Shown piece after piece: positions 1 through 6,526 of a DNA stretch of 64,000 nt. Each line of letters opens with the position of its first letter. The first letter of the stretch is position 1. The notes beneath the pieces are model-generated. The model searched no databases, was not told where the DNA came from, and worked only from the letters and a program-made list of their open reading frames with translations. The stretch covers positions 795,439 to 859,438 of the forward strand of contig CANMUP010000003.1 of assembly GCA_947501105.1 (NCBI GenBank), given 5' to 3'. A program made the position numbers and the translations under genes. The DNA comes from an uncultured Flaviramulus sp. Its GTDB lineage: Bacteria; Bacteroidota; Bacteroidia; Flavobacteriales; Flavobacteriaceae.

Positions 1-1095
1 TGGTTGAATAGTTCCAGAGAGGCCTTGTGCGGTTAATGTATAATTATCAAAACCAGCATATAACAAATGATTATATGGTAATTGATCTTTTGAATTAACT
101 AATACATTAGGAGATATAGATTCGTCATATGCAATATTAGTTATTACATCCATTTCATCATAGCTTGGAGTATCAAAAGGATGTAAAGCACCTGTAACTC
201 TATCAAATTCTTCTTTATACAAATCGTATTCTACTTTCGTTTTTCCTGCTCTTATTCTAAATAAAAACAAGTCAAGGTTAATGCCTTTAGTTGTTATTGT
301 TGTTGCGTAATCACCTGCGGAAGCTGTTGAAGTTGAATTATTAATTCCTCCTCCAAAACCACCAATAGAGCCAGATAAATTTCCTTGAGAGTTAAAGCCT
401 ATACCTAAGGCATTAATTGATGCTGAACTTGAGAGTCCAGAATTATAATTATAATTTAAATTAATACCACCATTTCCATATCCATTACTAAACCCTACTC
501 CAACACCAATACCATTTGTTGAGACATTTGCCGAAAAAGCCCCTAGTCCTCCACCTACACCAAAACCTCTTGTTCCAGCTTCTAATGTTCCAGAAACCCC
601 ACCTATGCCAAATGAAACACTTCCACCAAACGTTTTGTTCGAACCCCAATAGGCCCCTACACCAACATTGATTCCATAAATATTTGCTCCTATTGCAAAG
701 TCATAATAATAATTTGTTACACCTTCATCATTAAAAAAATGATTTACAATAGATTCACCCCAATCGTCTGGATAACCATTTACATTTCTATTAATAGCAC
801 CAGGGTTTAAGCTCCAACCTAAACCTACCCATGAAGCTTCTAAATCTAGAGGTATTCCTGCATGGTAAGACAAGGCTATAGGATAGCCTCCCTCTGGACT
901 TGGCACATTTAGTAATGGCAATACATAACTCAAATCGCCTGTTACCAGGTTTACCATATCAGTGGCATCTACAGGTTCAAAACTAGCAGCTTCTGGCGCG
1001 TTGGGACCTTGTGCATTAGTAGTTTTAATACATAAACTAAACAGTAGTATTGTAAATACAATGCCTATTTTTTTTGGAGTTTTTTTGTTTATCAT
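1..1095 (-). CDS. RHS/SpvB-like large surface protein, N-terminal part (cut by window edge)
   Basis: An open frame runs from an ATG at 1095 to the left edge with no stop, giving at least 365 residues. Residues 1-29 form a Sec signal peptide ending near TTNAQG. Then comes the segment DMVNLVTGDLSYVLPLL ... GGYPIALSYHAGI ... GLGWSLNPGAINR, which I recognise as the conserved start of very large bacteroidetes RHS/YD-repeat (SpvB/TcdB-like) surface or toxin proteins. Residues about 115-240 are unusually rich in Gly, Asn and Ser (repeated GxGxGxG patterns). The C-terminal RHS core and any toxin tip would lie outside the window, so effector function cannot be judged. It is last in a leftward gene set that contains fibre proteins and a periplasmic chaperone. 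Confidence 0.75.
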   Translation of the reverse strand, partial: MINKKTPKKIGIVFTILLFSLCIKTTNAQGPNAPEAASFEPVDATDMVNLVTGDLSYVLPLLNVPSPEGGYPIALSYHAGIPLDLEASWVGLGWSLNPGAINRNVNGYPDDWGESIVNHFFNDEGVTNYYYDFAIGANIYGINVGVGAYWGSNKTFGGSVSFGIGGVSGTLEAGTRGFGVGGGLGAFSANVSTNGIGVGVGFSNGYGNGGINLNYNYNSGLSSSASINALGIGFNSQGNLSGSIGGFGGGINNSTSTASAGDYATTITTKGINLDLFLFRIRAGKTKVEYDLYKEEFDRVTGALHPFDTPSYDEMDVITNIAYDESISPNVLVNSKDQLPYNHLLYAGFDNYTLTAQGLSGTIQP

Positions 1096-1112
1096 AATTG
1101 TTCTTTTAAAGC

Positions 1113-1216
1113 GATCCTTTCGACTACACTCAGGGTTACAAAAGGTTATAATTTTAGTTTCTATTTTACAGATTGCCACGTCGTCCCGATAATTATCTGA
1201 ACTCCTCGCAATGACG
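1113..1216. repeat. Two dispersed-repeat remnants in the gap before the RHS-like gene
   Basis: This short intergenic stretch contains two pieces that resemble dispersed repeats I recall from many Flavobacteriaceae genomes. One is a GATCCTTTCGACTACACTCAGG-like piece at 1113-1135. The other lies at 1170-1216 and reads, on the minus strand, CGTCATTGCGAGGAG ... GTGGCAATCT. They sit between the lipoprotein stop and the RHS-like start and match no gene. The family assignment is from memory, not from a search. Confidence 0.5.
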
Positions 1217-1888
1217 TTATAGGTTTAATTCTGGTTCGTTTATTAATTTTTTTGTTGGTATTTTAAATTTTACTTCGCCAGTGTACAATCCTAAATCTTC
1301 AATAGTAAAATTTATATACTCATCTTTTAATGCTTTTCCATCTCGTGGGTAAACAAACATAATGGTGGTGGCCTTACTCATCCCGTACATACGTGGGTAA
1401 ATAAAGTCAGCCATTTCTAGTGTGTCTTTACCTTGTGTATATACATGTACTTTCTCGTTCATACCAAAAGCAAGTTGGTTTACCATTTGTCCAAATTCGT
1501 TTCTGTTTTTTGGTGCTGCACTTAAAAGCTCTTTATTGTTTATACTCATACTTAAATTGAAGTACATGTACTTTTTATACTTGTTGCGTAATGCTTTACT
1601 TTTACTAGACTCAATGTCTATTATATTATCTCCCAATTCTTGCTTTACCAACATATCGGTTGGGCGATACATTAAAGTGTAGCCTACACCGTTTATGGTT
1701 TTATGTTGCGTATAACCGTTGGTTTCTTCTTTGATATAGTCTAGTAATGCAACTTCGTTGTTGAAAGTATTTTGTTGACAGCTCGTTAAGAATAACACGA
1801 TTAAAAACAAGTGGATTCCTGCTTTTACCTCAACTATGCTCAGCATAAATTTCGGAATGACAGATAGTATTTTATTTTTTATTTTCAA
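1217..1888 (-). CDS. Predicted lipoprotein with repeat-derived signal peptide
   Basis: The longest frame starts at a TTG (1888) and gives 223 residues. Cys37 follows LFLTS, a good lipobox, so the mature protein should be a lipid-anchored envelope protein. I do not recognise a domain in the remainder. Odd feature: residues about 8-25 (SVIPKFMLSIVEVKAG) are the in-frame translation of a dispersed intergenic repeat (1812-1863). Without it the N-terminus would read like an ordinary lipoprotein signal (MKIKNK followed by IHLFLIVLFLTSC). An ATG inside the repeat (1846-1844) could also serve as start and would put the lipobox Cys at residue 23. It lies between the Skp-like gene and the RHS-like gene, so a role in handling that protein is possible but unproven. 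Confidence 0.7.
   Translation of the reverse strand: MKIKNKILSVIPKFMLSIVEVKAGIHLFLIVLFLTSCQQNTFNNEVALLDYIKEETNGYTQHKTINGVGYTLMYRPTDMLVKQELGDNIIDIESSKSKALRNKYKKYMYFNLSMSINNKELLSAAPKNRNEFGQMVNQLAFGMNEKVHVYTQGKDTLEMADFIYPRMYGMSKATTIMFVYPRDGKALKDEYINFTIEDLGLYTGEVKFKIPTKKLINEPELNL
1812..1863 (-). repeat. Dispersed repeat copy inside a lipoprotein gene
   Basis: On the minus strand this segment begins CTGTCATTCCGAA and ends AGCAGGAATCCAC, the usual ends of the short GTCATTCC...GGAATC repeat seen elsewhere in this window (1932-1977). Here it lies inside the 5' end of the lipoprotein gene and is read through in frame. Confidence 0.65.
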
Positions 1889-1931
1889 TTTTTGATATTT
1901 TGGTTTTTGAGTTTCTTCAACTAGTATTTAT

Positions 1932-1977
1932 GAGATTCCTCGTCGCTCAATGCTTCGCTTCGTCGGAATGACAAAAA
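1932..1977 (-). repeat. Dispersed GTCATTCCGA...GGAATCTC repeat
   Basis: This intergenic copy, on the minus strand, starts GTCATTCCGACGAAGCGAAG and ends GAGGAATCTC. It separates the Skp-like gene from the lipoprotein gene and is the same family as the copy embedded in the lipoprotein reading frame. Confidence 0.65.
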
Positions 1978-1980
1978 AGC

Positions 1981-2514
1981 TTATTGGCCTTCAAATTCTG
2001 CATTAAGTCCGTTTAAAACATCTTGGGTTAAATCGGTTGCATCATCAGCATACATAATGTTTCCGCCACCACTAGCACCAAATATTATTTTATGATTATT
2101 GGCTTTACCATATTCTTTTATATAATCGTTAATATCATTTATAACCGTTTGGGTAGATTTTTTATCTTCTTCCTGAATTTGCTTCTGAATCGCTTGTTGG
2201 TAATTATTTATTTGCTGTTGTTTATTTCCTAATAATTGTTGCTTTAGCTCCAACTCTTTTTTGCTCATTTTAGAGCGTTCTTTTTCGTAAGTTTTTAACT
2301 CCTTTTGCCAATCGGTCATTAAACTATCTACATTGGCGTTTAACGTTTTAGCTTTCTCTTCAAATTGCGCTTTTACTAATTTGGTTCGCTTGTAACCATC
2401 TAACAGTTTATTAACATCAACATAAACCAGTTCTGATGACGATTTAAAATAACATATAGAAGACATTGATAATATTACGGCTAGAAAGGCCAAGGGTAAG
2501 GCTAACTTTTTCAT
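1981..2514 (-). CDS. Skp/OmpH-like periplasmic chaperone
   Basis: The 177-residue protein has an N-terminal signal or anchor (1-22), the OmpH-type start LVYVDVNKLLDGY at about 29-41, and a long, Gln/Lys/Glu-rich coiled coil at about 45-130. The C-terminal part (HKIIFGASGGGNIMYADDATDLT) matches the usual end of the family. Skp-like proteins hold unfolded outer-membrane and surface proteins in the periplasm as jellyfish-shaped trimers. Length and layout fit OmpH (PF03938). It follows two fibre-protein genes, which suggests a dedicated periplasmic chaperone for exported fibres or the RHS-like protein; that link is inference. Confidence 0.85.
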   Translation of the reverse strand: MKKLALPLAFLAVILSMSSICYFKSSSELVYVDVNKLLDGYKRTKLVKAQFEEKAKTLNANVDSLMTDWQKELKTYEKERSKMSKKELELKQQLLGNKQQQINNYQQAIQKQIQEEDKKSTQTVINDINDYIKEYGKANNHKIIFGASGGGNIMYADDATDLTQDVLNGLNAEFEGQ

Positions 2515-2526
2515 TTGTTTTATAGT

Positions 2527-3132
2527 TTAATTGTTTTTATTAAGTAATAAATCTTCTAATTTTTTAAGACGATTTATTAATTCTTGATTTATTGTTTCCT
2601 GCTTTTTTAATTGTTTTTCTTGTTGAATAGTATAAAGCGTTAACTCCTCTATTTTTTGGAGTAATTTTATATTCATTTCTGCCAAAAGAAGGCCATTGTC
2701 TTGCATCTCCTTTTCTGAAGCTATTTCTGGAAGGTGATTGTTAGTTTTGATAAATTGTTCAACTTCTTTTAAAGATGGTAGTTTATAATCATCATTAAAA
2801 ACAAAGTCTGCACCCGCGCTTACTGTTACTTTTACTTCTTGCGCATGTATATTACCTGCTACTGTTAGCTTTGAGTCTGGGTTCTTGGTACCAATGCCTA
2901 CATTGCCATTAGGTAATAATGATGGATAATGATTTATTACAGATGCATCAAAATCATAATAAAAAGGTTGGTTAGAAGATGCTACAGTATTTGTAGGAAC
3001 AACGGTTTGAGATGTTAATGGTGTTGTCCAACTACCGTGATTTAAATGATCTATCATTCTATATTTTATAGAACCCCATTTTTGAGTGGCTCGCATCCAT
3101 ACCTGATTGTTTTTAACTAAAACTTCTAACAT
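2527..3132 (-). CDS. Fibre-like surface protein, C-terminal fragment of a split gene
   Basis: The 201-residue frame lacks a signal peptide. It holds one GNVGIGTKNP repeat (about 91-100), then the C-terminal module SAGADFVFNDDYKLPSLKEV ... HLPEIASEKEM ... EMNIKLLQKIEELTLY and a coiled coil. This module is common at the end of bacteroidetes fibre-like proteins and probably acts as a trimerising or intramolecular chaperone-like end. The ATG at 3132 follows directly, and in the same frame, the TGA that ends the upstream fragment (3135-3133). The two are therefore best read as one 302-codon gene interrupted by a nonsense codon. Bases about 2640-2880 are almost identical to 3570-3830 of the neighbouring paralogue. 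Confidence 0.7.
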   Translation of the reverse strand: MLEVLVKNNQVWMRATQKWGSIKYRMIDHLNHGSWTTPLTSQTVVPTNTVASSNQPFYYDFDASVINHYPSLLPNGNVGIGTKNPDSKLTVAGNIHAQEVKVTVSAGADFVFNDDYKLPSLKEVEQFIKTNNHLPEIASEKEMQDNGLLLAEMNIKLLQKIEELTLYTIQQEKQLKKQETINQELINRLKKLEDLLLNKNN

Positions 3133-3435
3133 TCATGGTTTACCACTTAAATAATTTAATGACACACCGTCTAATCTATTGGCTGTTGTTCCTGAATGTC
3201 TTGAAACAAAAATTGAACTTCTTGAATGATACATATAATTATCATCAGCAAAAACAAGTACTTCAAATTCTGCGTTTATATCCCCATTAAAGCCATTCAT
3301 ATCTAAAAGCAAAAAATATTTATATGGATATGGGCTAGGACCAGTATAGGTAGCTCCTAAATTTATCCAATTTTGTGAGTTTAATTGACCAATCAGTAAT
3401 ATTTGAAAAGCAATTATTAGCATGCATTTTTTCAT
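3133..3435 (-). CDS. Fibre-like surface protein, N-terminal fragment of a split gene
   Basis: The 100-residue frame has a Sec signal peptide (residues 1-20, ending QLNSQ) and then a predicted beta-rich segment (YKYFLLLDMNGFNGDI ... VFADDNYMYHSRSS ... GTTANRLDGVSLNY). It ends at an in-frame TGA, and homologous-looking sequence (LEVLVKNNQVWMRATQKWG) continues at once in the same frame. The start ATG overlaps the stop of the upstream fibre gene by one base (TAATG), so translation was probably coupled. As it stands the product would be a secreted, truncated head without the C-terminal assembly module. A sequencing error or readthrough remains possible. Confidence 0.65.
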   Translation of the reverse strand: MKKCMLIIAFQILLIGQLNSQNWINLGATYTGPSPYPYKYFLLLDMNGFNGDINAEFEVLVFADDNYMYHSRSSIFVSRHSGTTANRLDGVSLNYLSGKP

Positions 3436-4670
3436 TAGTTCTTCTTTTTTAACAATTCTTCTATTCTATTAAGTCTGTTATCTTGTATTTCCAGTTTGTT
3501 TTCTAAGTGCTTTATTTTTAATTCTTTTACGCTTAATTGATTTTTTTGAATTTCTAATTGCTTTTCTTGTTGAATAGTATAAAGCGTCAACTCCTCTATT
3601 TTTTGAAGTAGCTTTATATTCATTTCTGCCAAAAGAAGGCCATTGTCTTGCATCTCCTTTTCTGAAGCTATTTCTGGAAGGTGATTGTTAGTTTTGATAA
3701 ATTGTTCAACTTCTTTTAAAGATGGTAGTTTATAATCATCATTAAAAACAAAGTCTGCACCCGCGCTTACTGTTACTTTTACTTCTTGCGCGTGTATATT
3801 ACCTGCTACTGTCAGTTTAGAATCTGGGGTTGTGGTACCGATGCCTACGTTGCCTCCATTAAAATAAGCAACTCCATACGAGCGGATAAGAAATCCGCCA
3901 CCACCAACGCCTTTTATAACCCCACCAGAAGCATTACCTTCTACTTGAGCATAAAGTGAAGAAGAATATGATGCTCTAGAATTACCAATTACATCTAGGT
4001 CTGTCTGTGGAGTAATTGTACCTATACCAATGTTTCCAGTCCACATAGCAGCATACATATAAGCAGTATTTAAAAACTCTGAGTTTGTATATTCTAATTT
4101 TGTTCCTGCTTTTTCTCTTAAAAAATAAGTTCCTTCATCTTGATATACTATGCCTCCTATATCATTATAAGCACCGGAAGGGCGGATCCATTTAGCAGTC
4201 GCTTGATTCCATTTAGCTGGACCATAGCTTCCAGTTAGCCATTCGTCCCTAATCCAACTATTTTCAGCAGAAGCCAAAGTAACTCCTAATGTAGTTTTTC
4301 TAATTTGTCCTCCTGAAGTTACATGAAGCTTATAAGCAGGAGTTGTAGTACCTATACCTACATTTCCTAAAGCAAATAAATTTCTAGCTACTTGAAAATC
4401 TCCAAGTGTATTTAACGCTGCAATTGGAGTTACTCCATGTAATCCCCATGTCCATCCTCGATCTGCATGATTACTCATATTCATTTTAATACTAAAATCT
4501 GTAACAGGGCCAAATTGGTATTCAGAAGTATTCCCCATATGAATTTTATAAAGGTCACTATTCCAAAAACGAACGCCATTACCATTTCCTGCAGTTACTG
4601 GGTAATACGTTTGTTGAGCAGAAATTAGCAAACTTGAAATAAGTATAAAAAAGCTAATTAAATTTTTCAT
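3435..4670 (-). CDS. Exported fibre-like protein with GNVGIGTTTP repeats
   Basis: The 411-residue protein has a signal peptide (1-18, ISSLLISAQ). It carries three spaced repeats of the type GNVGIGTTTPxxKLxV (about residues 103, 211 and 273) and the C-terminal module LPSLKEVEQFIKTNNHLPEI with EMNIKLLQKIEELTLY. It ends in a long coiled coil (about 360-411). This architecture is common in bacteroidetes and is usually annotated as tail-fibre domain or S74-like; it suggests a trimeric beta-structured surface fibre. No catalytic residues are evident. It is first in the leftward set and lies 56 bp from the phased GTAAGC operator array, which points to coregulation with the secretion operon on the other side. 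Confidence 0.7.
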   Translation of the reverse strand: MKNLISFFILISSLLISAQQTYYPVTAGNGNGVRFWNSDLYKIHMGNTSEYQFGPVTDFSIKMNMSNHADRGWTWGLHGVTPIAALNTLGDFQVARNLFALGNVGIGTTTPAYKLHVTSGGQIRKTTLGVTLASAENSWIRDEWLTGSYGPAKWNQATAKWIRPSGAYNDIGGIVYQDEGTYFLREKAGTKLEYTNSEFLNTAYMYAAMWTGNIGIGTITPQTDLDVIGNSRASYSSSLYAQVEGNASGGVIKGVGGGGFLIRSYGVAYFNGGNVGIGTTTPDSKLTVAGNIHAQEVKVTVSAGADFVFNDDYKLPSLKEVEQFIKTNNHLPEIASEKEMQDNGLLLAEMNIKLLQKIEELTLYTIQQEKQLEIQKNQLSVKELKIKHLENKLEIQDNRLNRIEELLKKKN

Positions 4671-4725
4671 GATTTTCTGATTTTAGAATATGGCTATAAA
4701 ATTAGAAAGGAATTTTGGATTTGGA

Positions 4726-4808
4726 GTAAGCTATTCTATTACAATTGGTAAGCAAAAAGCTTATTTAGAGTAAGGTTTTTGCTTACTTTAAATAAGCTTT
4801 TAATGTGC
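4726..4808. promoter_or_regulatory. Phased operator array, GTAAGC-N5-GCTTAY inverted repeats every 22 bp
   Basis: Hexamers GTAAGC/GCTTAY alternate in orientation every 11 bp: GTAAGC 4726, TATTAC 4737 (degenerate), GTAAGC 4748, GCTTAT 4759, GTAAGG 4770, GCTTAC 4781, ATAAGC 4792. This makes 17-bp inverted repeats starting at 4726, 4748 and 4770, plus a half-degenerate one at 4792, in exact 22-bp steps on one face of the helix. A dimeric helix-turn-helix protein is the natural ligand; the response regulator encoded at 4953 is the obvious candidate. The array lies 56-140 bp upstream of the leftward fibre gene. Confidence 0.65.
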
Positions 4809-4873
4809 CATTATTGCTTTTCATGTAATAAAAATGGTTGTTCAGTAATATTTACGGTAAATCCGTAATAAAA

Positions 4874-4890
4874 GTAAGCTTTTAGCTTAT
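4874..4890. promoter_or_regulatory. Isolated copy of the GTAAGC-N5-GCTTAT operator
   Basis: A perfect 17-bp site, GTAAGCTTTTAGCTTAT, lies 63 bp upstream of the response-regulator start. It has the same design as the array at 4726-4808, so one candidate site set faces each of the two divergent transcription units. Confidence 0.6.
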
Positions 4891-4952
4891 CGCTAAATTG
4901 CATAGAATAAATACTTTAGCAAGATATTTCTTATTGTTTAATTCAGATAAAT

Positions 4953-5630
4953 ATGAATAAAATCATTAATGTCTTAATAGCTGAAGACGAACCGCTTATT
5001 ATAGATTTATTAAAAAATATTTTTCAACAACTCTCAGATTCCAATGGAGATTGGAAGTTTAAATTGCATCCCACTCAAAATTGTGAAGCTGCATTAAAAA
5101 AAATAGATAACGCTATTATTGAAACCCCTTTCGATTTAGCCTTATTAGATATAAATCTTCCGCCCTCAAAACAAAAAAATGTGCTTTGTGGAGAGGATTT
5201 AGGTATGGAATTGCGAAAGTATTTTCCGCAGGTAAAGATTATTATTTACACAGCTAATAATGATAACTATAGACTTAATAATATTCTGCGATCTGTTAAC
5301 CCTGATGGTTTCTTAATTAAAAGCGATATTGATTATAAAGGTCTAGTTAAGGCTATAAATCGTGTTTTGACAAATCCTCCTTATTACAGTCCTAGTATTT
5401 TAAATTTAATTCGCCAACATATTACTAGCGATTTTGTTTTAGATGCTACGGACAGAGTCTTATTACACGAACTATCAAAAGGCACTAAAACTAAAGATCT
5501 TCCCAATTTTGTTAATCTCTCAAAAGGTGGTGTAGAACGTAGAAAAAGACACCTTAAAGAAGTCTTTAACATAGAAGATAAAGGAGATAAAAAACTCATT
5601 CAAATAGCTAAAGAGAAAGGATATGTATAA
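4953..5630 (+). CDS. Response regulator with C-terminal LuxR/NarL-like HTH
   Basis: The 225-residue protein has a receiver domain (about 5-140) with the acidic pair Glu11-Asp12, phosphoacceptor Asp66 in LALLDINLP, Thr100 in IIIYT and Lys123 in FLIKSD. A short GerE-like DNA-binding domain follows (about 160-225). No histidine kinase is encoded nearby, so the partner is elsewhere. Its 3' end overlaps the pseudopilin gene by 8 bases, so it belongs to the secretion operon. It probably binds the GTAAGC inverted repeats just upstream and controls both divergent units; that is inference from position and site symmetry. Confidence 0.85.
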   Translation: MNKIINVLIAEDEPLIIDLLKNIFQQLSDSNGDWKFKLHPTQNCEAALKKIDNAIIETPFDLALLDINLPPSKQKNVLCGEDLGMELRKYFPQVKIIIYTANNDNYRLNNILRSVNPDGFLIKSDIDYKGLVKAINRVLTNPPYYSPSILNLIRQHITSDFVLDATDRVLLHELSKGTKTKDLPNFVNLSKGGVERRKRHLKEVFNIEDKGDKKLIQIAKEKGYV

Positions 5631-6042
5631 AAACAAAAAAGGTGTCTTAAAAAAGCTGCCAGCATACAATTTACAAGAGGTATTAATTGTACTAGTCATT
5701 ATTGGTATACTATTACTCTTAGCATTGCCAAACCTAATGCCCTTAATAAGTAAAACTAAAAGTGTTGAAGCTCAAACACAGTTAAAGTTTATTTACAATT
5801 CGCAAACTACATACAGATATATGTATTCAAAATACGCGCATGAGTTAAATGAGATAGATTTTGAAGCACCTAAAACAGTACAAGAAAATGGGACAAGTAA
5901 TTATAGCTATGAAATTTTAGCTGCTACCAATAATAGCTTTAAAGCTAAAGCGACTGCCATTACAGATTTTGATGGCGACGGTATTTTTAATGTTTGGGAA
6001 ATTGATGAAACAGGAACTCCAAAACAAATTATAAAAGATTAA
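5623..6042 (+). CDS. Type IV pilin-like pseudopilin (GspG-like) with EF-hand-like loop
   Basis: The 139-residue protein has a basic leader (MYKNKKGVLKKLPA), a probable cleavage between Ala14 and Tyr15, Glu19 at the +5 position and a hydrophobic helix (VLIVLVIIGILLLLALPNLM). It is therefore a substrate for the prepilin peptidase encoded next. Ala instead of the usual Gly at -1 is less common but tolerated in some families. Near the C-terminus, DFDGDGIFNVWE (about 114-125) looks like a calcium-binding loop. Major pseudopilins (GspG) of type II secretion systems also bind calcium near their C-terminus, so this is probably the major subunit of a periplasmic pseudopilus. Stop and next start are adjacent (TAA-ATG). 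Confidence 0.8.
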   Translation: MYKNKKGVLKKLPAYNLQEVLIVLVIIGILLLLALPNLMPLISKTKSVEAQTQLKFIYNSQTTYRYMYSKYAHELNEIDFEAPKTVQENGTSNYSYEILAATNNSFKAKATAITDFDGDGIFNVWEIDETGTPKQIIKD

Positions 6043-6522
6043 ATGATACTTATAAAACTCATATTAATTATAGCATTGGCTTTAGTCTTCATTCAAGACT
6101 ATAAAGAACGACAAGCCTTTTGGTTTCTGTTTCTTGTAATTGGAGTTTTAGGCGGGGTTTTATTTTATCAAAATACGCTTCCCGAGTTATTCCTAGTTTC
6201 AGTACAAATAAATTTGCTCTTTTTAGTGGTATTGCTATTAATCATTTATCTATATGCAAAACTTAAACTTAAAACCAAGTTTTTAAACACTCTAGGTTTA
6301 GGTGACTTGTTTTTGTTTCTAGCAATGTCTGTATCTTTTTCAAGCTTATCTTTTATAGTCCTTTTTATAAGCGCTCTTATTTTTTCATTGGTATTGCATC
6401 TCTTTATATCTAAAAACAAAAAGACTGCTACAGTCCCTTTAGCAGGTTATATGAGTCTATTCTTTTTAATAAGTTATTTATTCTATTGGGTCGGGTTTGT
6501 AGATAATTTTTATAGCCTTTAA
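6043..6522 (+). CDS. Prepilin peptidase, short A24/TadV-type
   Basis: This 159-residue polytopic membrane protein has about six hydrophobic segments. It carries both hallmarks of the aspartic type IV leader peptidases: Asp19 in FIQDYKERQ and Asp88 in TLGLGDLF (the GxGD motif). It lacks the N-terminal zinc-binding/methyltransferase domain of PilD, as do the short TadV/CpaA and archaeal enzymes. It should cleave the leader of the pseudopilin encoded directly upstream at the inner membrane. Position between pilin and ATPase genes supports the call. Confidence 0.8.
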   Translation: MILIKLILIIALALVFIQDYKERQAFWFLFLVIGVLGGVLFYQNTLPELFLVSVQINLLFLVVLLLIIYLYAKLKLKTKFLNTLGLGDLFLFLAMSVSFSSLSFIVLFISALIFSLVLHLFISKNKKTATVPLAGYMSLFFLISYLFYWVGFVDNFYSL

Positions 6523-6526
6523 GCAG

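Noticed and set aside
962..1192. Plus-strand frame with a hydrophobic stretch
   Set aside because: It is antisense to the start of the RHS-like gene and to repeat remnants; the minus-strand frame has a clear signal peptide and family motif.
4726..4890. CRISPR-like or tandem repeat array
   Set aside because: The units are short, alternate in orientation and are spaced by one helical turn; this is an operator pattern, not repeats with spacers.
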